From assembly GCA_018267435.1 (NCBI GenBank), contig JAFDYM010000036.1, positions 1-8,198 on the forward strand: DNA of 8,198 nt, in the 5' to 3' direction. Source of the DNA: Bacteroidota bacterium (lineage in GTDB: Bacteria; Bacteroidota; Bacteroidia; Chitinophagales; LD1). The position numbers and the translations under genes are program-made. The notes below the pieces were generated by a model. That model was given only the letters and a program-made list of their open reading frames with translations. It made no database searches and was not told the origin of the DNA. Below, one piece after another: positions 5,886 to 8,198 of the stretch (within the stretch, counting starts at the first letter, position 1; every line of letters begins with the position of its first letter).

Positions 5886-8198
5886 TTATCTGTCCTTTTT
5901 CAGTGCTTCTATTTCTTTCTTCAATGCTTGTATTTCCATCATCAACTCAGTATTACTAGTCTTATCTGTACTTGGTGTAGCGCGTGTTAGTTTTTCTATC
6001 TGCTCCTGCTGCTGCTGTATAGCTTTGGTTAATATCGAAATCATATCAACGTAGTTCAAGCTTTTTGTACCTATCGAGTCTGTGCCAGTATCTACTAAGT
6101 CTGGCACTAGCTTTTCTACTTCTTGTGCTATAAAGCCATAGCGTTTGTTTTTAGGTAGGCGTTCATCTATCCAGTAGTAGCTTACTGGGTTTAACTTCTT
6201 CACTACTTCCAAGGCATTCATATCGCGGTTTACATCGCCTATATCTTTCTTCAAGCGATAGTCGGAACGGCTAGTTAAGCCAGAGTACTTGATAGAGGCC
6301 GCGCATATATCCCATGTTTGAAGGGCACCGCCCCAACCACTTGGCCAGTCGCTGTAGTACGAGCCGTTAGCTGATATGGTAGCAGCATTGGCGCCGCCAC
6401 CTGTAAAGAAGGCAGTATTGTTAAAGTAAGCAGAATAGCCAAGCGCATTACCATTAGCATACAAAGCCGCGTCTACAGCAGGAATGGTAAGGGCGCCCGT
6501 ACCAAGCCCTGCATATACACCCGTGGCATAGTAGCTGTTGGCCTGGTCGCCTATACCCATTACACCCGCACTGTAACCCCATGTGGCGTTGCCCCCACGT
6601 GCCACACCCAGTACACCTACGTTTTGATAGTCGGTACTGGTAGTGGTTTGTGCGGCATAGCCGTACGCTACATATTTGCTGGCATCGGCGGTTTGTGTTA
6701 CATGTAGTTTAGATGTTGGGCTCAATGTGCCCACACCTACGTTTCCTCCTTTAGGCATTAATGCTATGTGGTTAGCTTGCGTGTTAAGGGTAAGTAAGTT
6801 GCTGCCTTCAGCCGTTAATGAAAATTCGTTAGCTACGCCGTTTGCACCACCCCACGCACCATCCCAAAGGAATATACCTTGGCGTGTATTGCCCGAATAG
6901 AAACCTGTCCATTCATAGCTGCCGTCAACGGCACGTTGGCCGCTCATTAATTCTAAGTGGTCGCCTACTGCCCGTATTGATTGCGCATTGCCTATGGCAT
7001 TGCCATTCATGTTCAAAGTAGTTGTAGCTGTATGGTTACCTAAGTTATCTCCAGTAGGAGCTGTTATGCCCAAAAACGAAAGTACCGAAGCTGCATTGCC
7101 AGTACGTAAATAGTTATCGCCTTGCTTTACCATTATACCAGTTACACCACTGCCTACAGCATTATCGGTTGAATTAAAATAGCTGGCTACGTTAAAGCGT
7201 GTAGTGTATGCATCACCCGAAGATGTTACGTAAAACATATCACTGCCTTGACCATTGCCTACGCGAAATTCTTGCGTACCTGCTGCTACCGCACCATTAT
7301 CCCAGTTTACAATCATGCTATAACCCGCAGGTGTGTTAAAGTGGAAGTTAGGGGTCATACGTATAGCGTTGTTCGATGGAAAATATCCATCAAAGCCTGC
7401 TAGTGTATTCATATTGCGCAAACGGGTAGTGGCGTTAGGGTCTACATAATAGTTAATATCATCATAGTCGTAGAATGAATTGGCACGCACTTGGCCCGTA
7501 GCGTGCACGGTGCCACCTCCAAGCGAACCTATTCCTCCCGAAGCTATACCGCCATCTGCACGGAAAAAACCGGGAATATATGTGCCACTGGTATATGCTC
7601 CACTAGGGTTAATACGCAGCCATGAATCCGAACTATTGATAGTTTCTTTACCAGCTAAAGCCAAATTGCCGTTTACATCTAGCTTTTGCGATGGGCTAGA
7701 TGTACCTATGCCCACGTTCCCACCATTGTTGAATATGTTGGCACTATTTAATACCCAAGTGCTGCCGTTCCAATAGGTAGTATTGCCAGCTGCAGTACCT
7801 GCCGAAAGCGAACCTGCAGGCCCTTGCGGACCTGCTGGGCCTTGTGCACCTTGCGGGCCTGCCGCACCTGCCGCGCCTTGTATACCTTGCGCACCTTGTG
7901 GGCCAGCCGGACCTTGAGGACCCGCTGCACCCGCAGTACCCTGTGCACCCGTAGGGCCGGTAATACCTTGTGCACCTTGTGGGCCTGCCGCACCTGCCAC
8001 ACCTTGTATACCTTGCGCACCTTGTGGGCCAGCCGGACCTTGAGGACCTGCTACACCCGCAGTACCCTGTGCACCCGTAGGGCCAGTAATACCTTGTGGG
8101 CCCTGTGCACCTGCAACACCAGCCGTACCTTGAGGGCCTTGCGGACCTGCCGGACCTTGAGGGCCTGCTGCACCCGCAGTACCCTGCGCACCCGTAGG
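5886..8198 (-). CDS. Collagen-repeat, tail-fibre-like surface protein with C-terminal Peptidase_S74 domain (5' end outside window)
   Basis: The minus-strand frame is open from the window edge at 8198 to a TAA at 5886-5888, giving 770 visible residues. The true start and any secretion signal lie beyond 8198; a GTG at 8000 is only an internal Val codon. From N to C there are 43 uninterrupted Gly-X-Y triplets (to 7812), a beta-rich stalk, a Peptidase_S74 intramolecular chaperone domain (about 6275-5997) and a coiled-coil tail (6044-5889). The stalk holds NVGIGTSSPSQKLDV, a shortened NVGVGTLSPTSKLHV, YYVDPNATTRLRNM and NLGNHTATTTLNMNG modules, familiar from Bacteroidota 'tail fiber domain-containing' proteins. 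S74 domains, known from phage endosialidase tail spikes and from eukaryotic MYRF, drive trimer assembly and then cut themselves off. The likely product is a long homotrimeric extracellular fibre, perhaps for adhesion. No phage structural genes are visible, so a cellular surface protein is favoured over a prophage fibre. Its exact partner or substrate cannot be told from sequence. Confidence 0.9.
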   Translation of the reverse strand, partial: PTGAQGTAGAAGPQGPAGPQGPQGTAGVAGAQGPQGITGPTGAQGTAGVAGPQGPAGPQGAQGIQGVAGAAGPQGAQGITGPTGAQGTAGAAGPQGPAGPQGAQGIQGAAGAAGPQGAQGPAGPQGPAGSLSAGTAAGNTTYWNGSTWVLNSANIFNNGGNVGIGTSSPSQKLDVNGNLALAGKETINSSDSWLRINPSGAYTSGTYIPGFFRADGGIASGGIGSLGGGTVHATGQVRANSFYDYDDINYYVDPNATTRLRNMNTLAGFDGYFPSNNAIRMTPNFHFNTPAGYSMIVNWDNGAVAAGTQEFRVGNGQGSDMFYVTSSGDAYTTRFNVASYFNSTDNAVGSGVTGIMVKQGDNYLRTGNAASVLSFLGITAPTGDNLGNHTATTTLNMNGNAIGNAQSIRAVGDHLELMSGQRAVDGSYEWTGFYSGNTRQGIFLWDGAWGGANGVANEFSLTAEGSNLLTLNTQANHIALMPKGGNVGVGTLSPTSKLHVTQTADASKYVAYGYAAQTTTSTDYQNVGVLGVARGGNATWGYSAGVMGIGDQANSYYATGVYAGLGTGALTIPAVDAALYANGNALGYSAYFNNTAFFTGGGANAATISANGSYYSDWPSGWGGALQTWDICAASIKYSGLTSRSDYRLKKDIGDVNRDMNALEVVKKLNPVSYYWIDERLPKNKRYGFIAQEVEKLVPDLVDTGTDSIGTKSLNYVDMISILTKAIQQQQEQIEKLTRATPSTDKTSNTELMMEIQALKKEIEALKKDR
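5889..6044 (-). other. C-terminal coiled-coil region of the fibre protein
   Basis: Two helical segments with heptad-like hydrophobic spacing, MISILTKAIQQQQEQIEKL and ELMMEIQALKKEIEALKKD, are separated by a short Thr/Ser/Pro-rich linker. This layout is usual after an S74 domain and probably holds the three chaperone domains together during folding. It would leave with the cleaved C-terminal fragment. Confidence 0.75.
6249..6266 (-). other. Predicted Peptidase_S74 self-cleavage site and catalytic Ser/Lys pair
   Basis: The stretch SRSDYRLKKDI contains SDYRLK, in which Ser (codon 6264-6266) and Lys (codon 6249-6251) are five residues apart. The same Ser-Lys spacing is used by self-cleaving S74 domains of phage tail spikes and MYRF, where the chain is cut just before the Ser. 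Cleavage here would release a C-terminal piece of 126 residues. Downstream, YGFIAQEVEKLVPDLV (6140-6093) is the family's second conserved stretch. Confidence 0.8.
7665..7724 (-). other. NVGIGT module at the collagen-stalk junction
   Basis: This codes for GGNVGIGTSSPSQKLDV followed by NGN. It is a short beta module common in Bacteroidota tail-fibre-like proteins, usually marking the start of a new stalk section. A second, diverged copy (GGNVGVGTLSPTSKLHV) lies at 6699-6749, about 325 residues further on, which suggests the stalk was built from two related blocks. Confidence 0.7.
7812..8198 (-). repeat. Collagen-like Gly-X-Y tract (43 triplets visible)
   Basis: Every third residue is Gly for 129 residues without a break, ending at GPAGSLSAG. 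Triplets are drawn from a narrow set: PQG, AQG, PAG, AAG, TAG, VAG, PTG, ITG and IQG. Proline occurs only in the X position, as expected where no prolyl hydroxylase makes 4-hydroxyproline. There is no Lys, Arg, Asp or Glu in the tract. It should form a rigid triple helix, consistent with a trimeric fibre. The tract continues beyond the window edge. Confidence 0.95.
7846..8198 (-). repeat. Tandem DNA repeat of about 126 bp inside the collagen region
   Basis: Copy 7873-7998 and copy 7999-8124 align end to end without gaps at a 126-bp period (42 residues, 14 triplets). I count 13 mismatches by eye, about 90% identity. A third, partial copy (8124-8198) aligns at an offset of 117 bp, one 9-bp triplet group shorter. 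The piece at 7846-7872 repeats the end of the unit with a single mismatch. Both period lengths are multiples of 9 bp, so changes in copy number keep the reading frame and the Gly phase. Confidence 0.9.

Noticed and set aside
7998..8000. GTG as the start of the fibre protein
   Set aside because: The Gly-X-Y pattern continues unbroken for 22 more triplets upstream to the window edge, so this codon is an internal valine.
7748..8020. Minus-strand open frame rich in Val, Lys, Arg and Gln repeats
   Set aside because: This is the collagen-coding DNA read one frame off. The repeat pattern simply mirrors the 9-bp Gly-X-Y periodicity of the real frame.
5886..8198. Prophage tail fibre
   Set aside because: The domains are phage-like, but no other phage gene is visible and such proteins are common as chromosomal genes in Bacteroidota. 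The sequence beyond the edge could still change this.

Overview
The window suggests a free-living member of the Bacteroidota, possibly of the Chitinophagaceae/Sphingobacteriia type. This placement is an inference from protein style, not from a marker gene. It rests on a tail-fibre-like, collagen-repeat surface protein with NVGIGT..P..KL.V modules, moderate GC, and little reliance on strong Shine-Dalgarno sites. All visible genes look intact except the two cut by the window edges. No RNA gene, insertion sequence, CRISPR array or attachment site was seen, and no stretch over about 60 bases lies outside a gene.

Left and centre (1-5357, + strand): a tight cluster of four DNA-processing genes. In order they are a beta-CASP metallo-beta-lactamase exonuclease (5' end off the window), an ATP-dependent DNA ligase, a DEXH-box Lhr-Core helicase and a calcineurin-like metallophosphoesterase (PdeM/MPE type). 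The first two junctions overlap (4 and 8 bases) and the third has a 9-base gap, so they almost certainly form one transcription unit. This is the known 'ligase-associated' repair quartet, best characterised biochemically in Pseudomonas putida. Its enzymes are individually understood, but the lesion it handles in the cell is not settled. The likely logic is that the helicase exposes single strands, the two Mn-dependent nucleases trim or cut damaged DNA, and the ligase seals the remaining nick.

Downstream (5400-5825, + strand): a small SRPBCC/AHSA1-fold gene starts 42 bases after pdeM with no terminator between them. It may be read as a fifth gene of the operon, although its role is unknown. 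A perfect 20-bp hairpin flanked by A and T tracts (5825-5868) closes the + strand unit. It can also terminate the convergent gene on the other strand.

Right (5886-8198, - strand): one large gene whose 5' end lies beyond the window. From N to C it has an uncharged collagen-like Gly-X-Y tract built from roughly 126-bp tandem DNA repeats, a long beta-rich stalk with tail-fibre-like modules, a Peptidase_S74 self-cleaving chaperone domain with an intact Ser/Lys pair, and a C-terminal coiled coil. It is best read as a trimeric fibrous surface or appendage protein that uses a phage tail-spike style of assembly.
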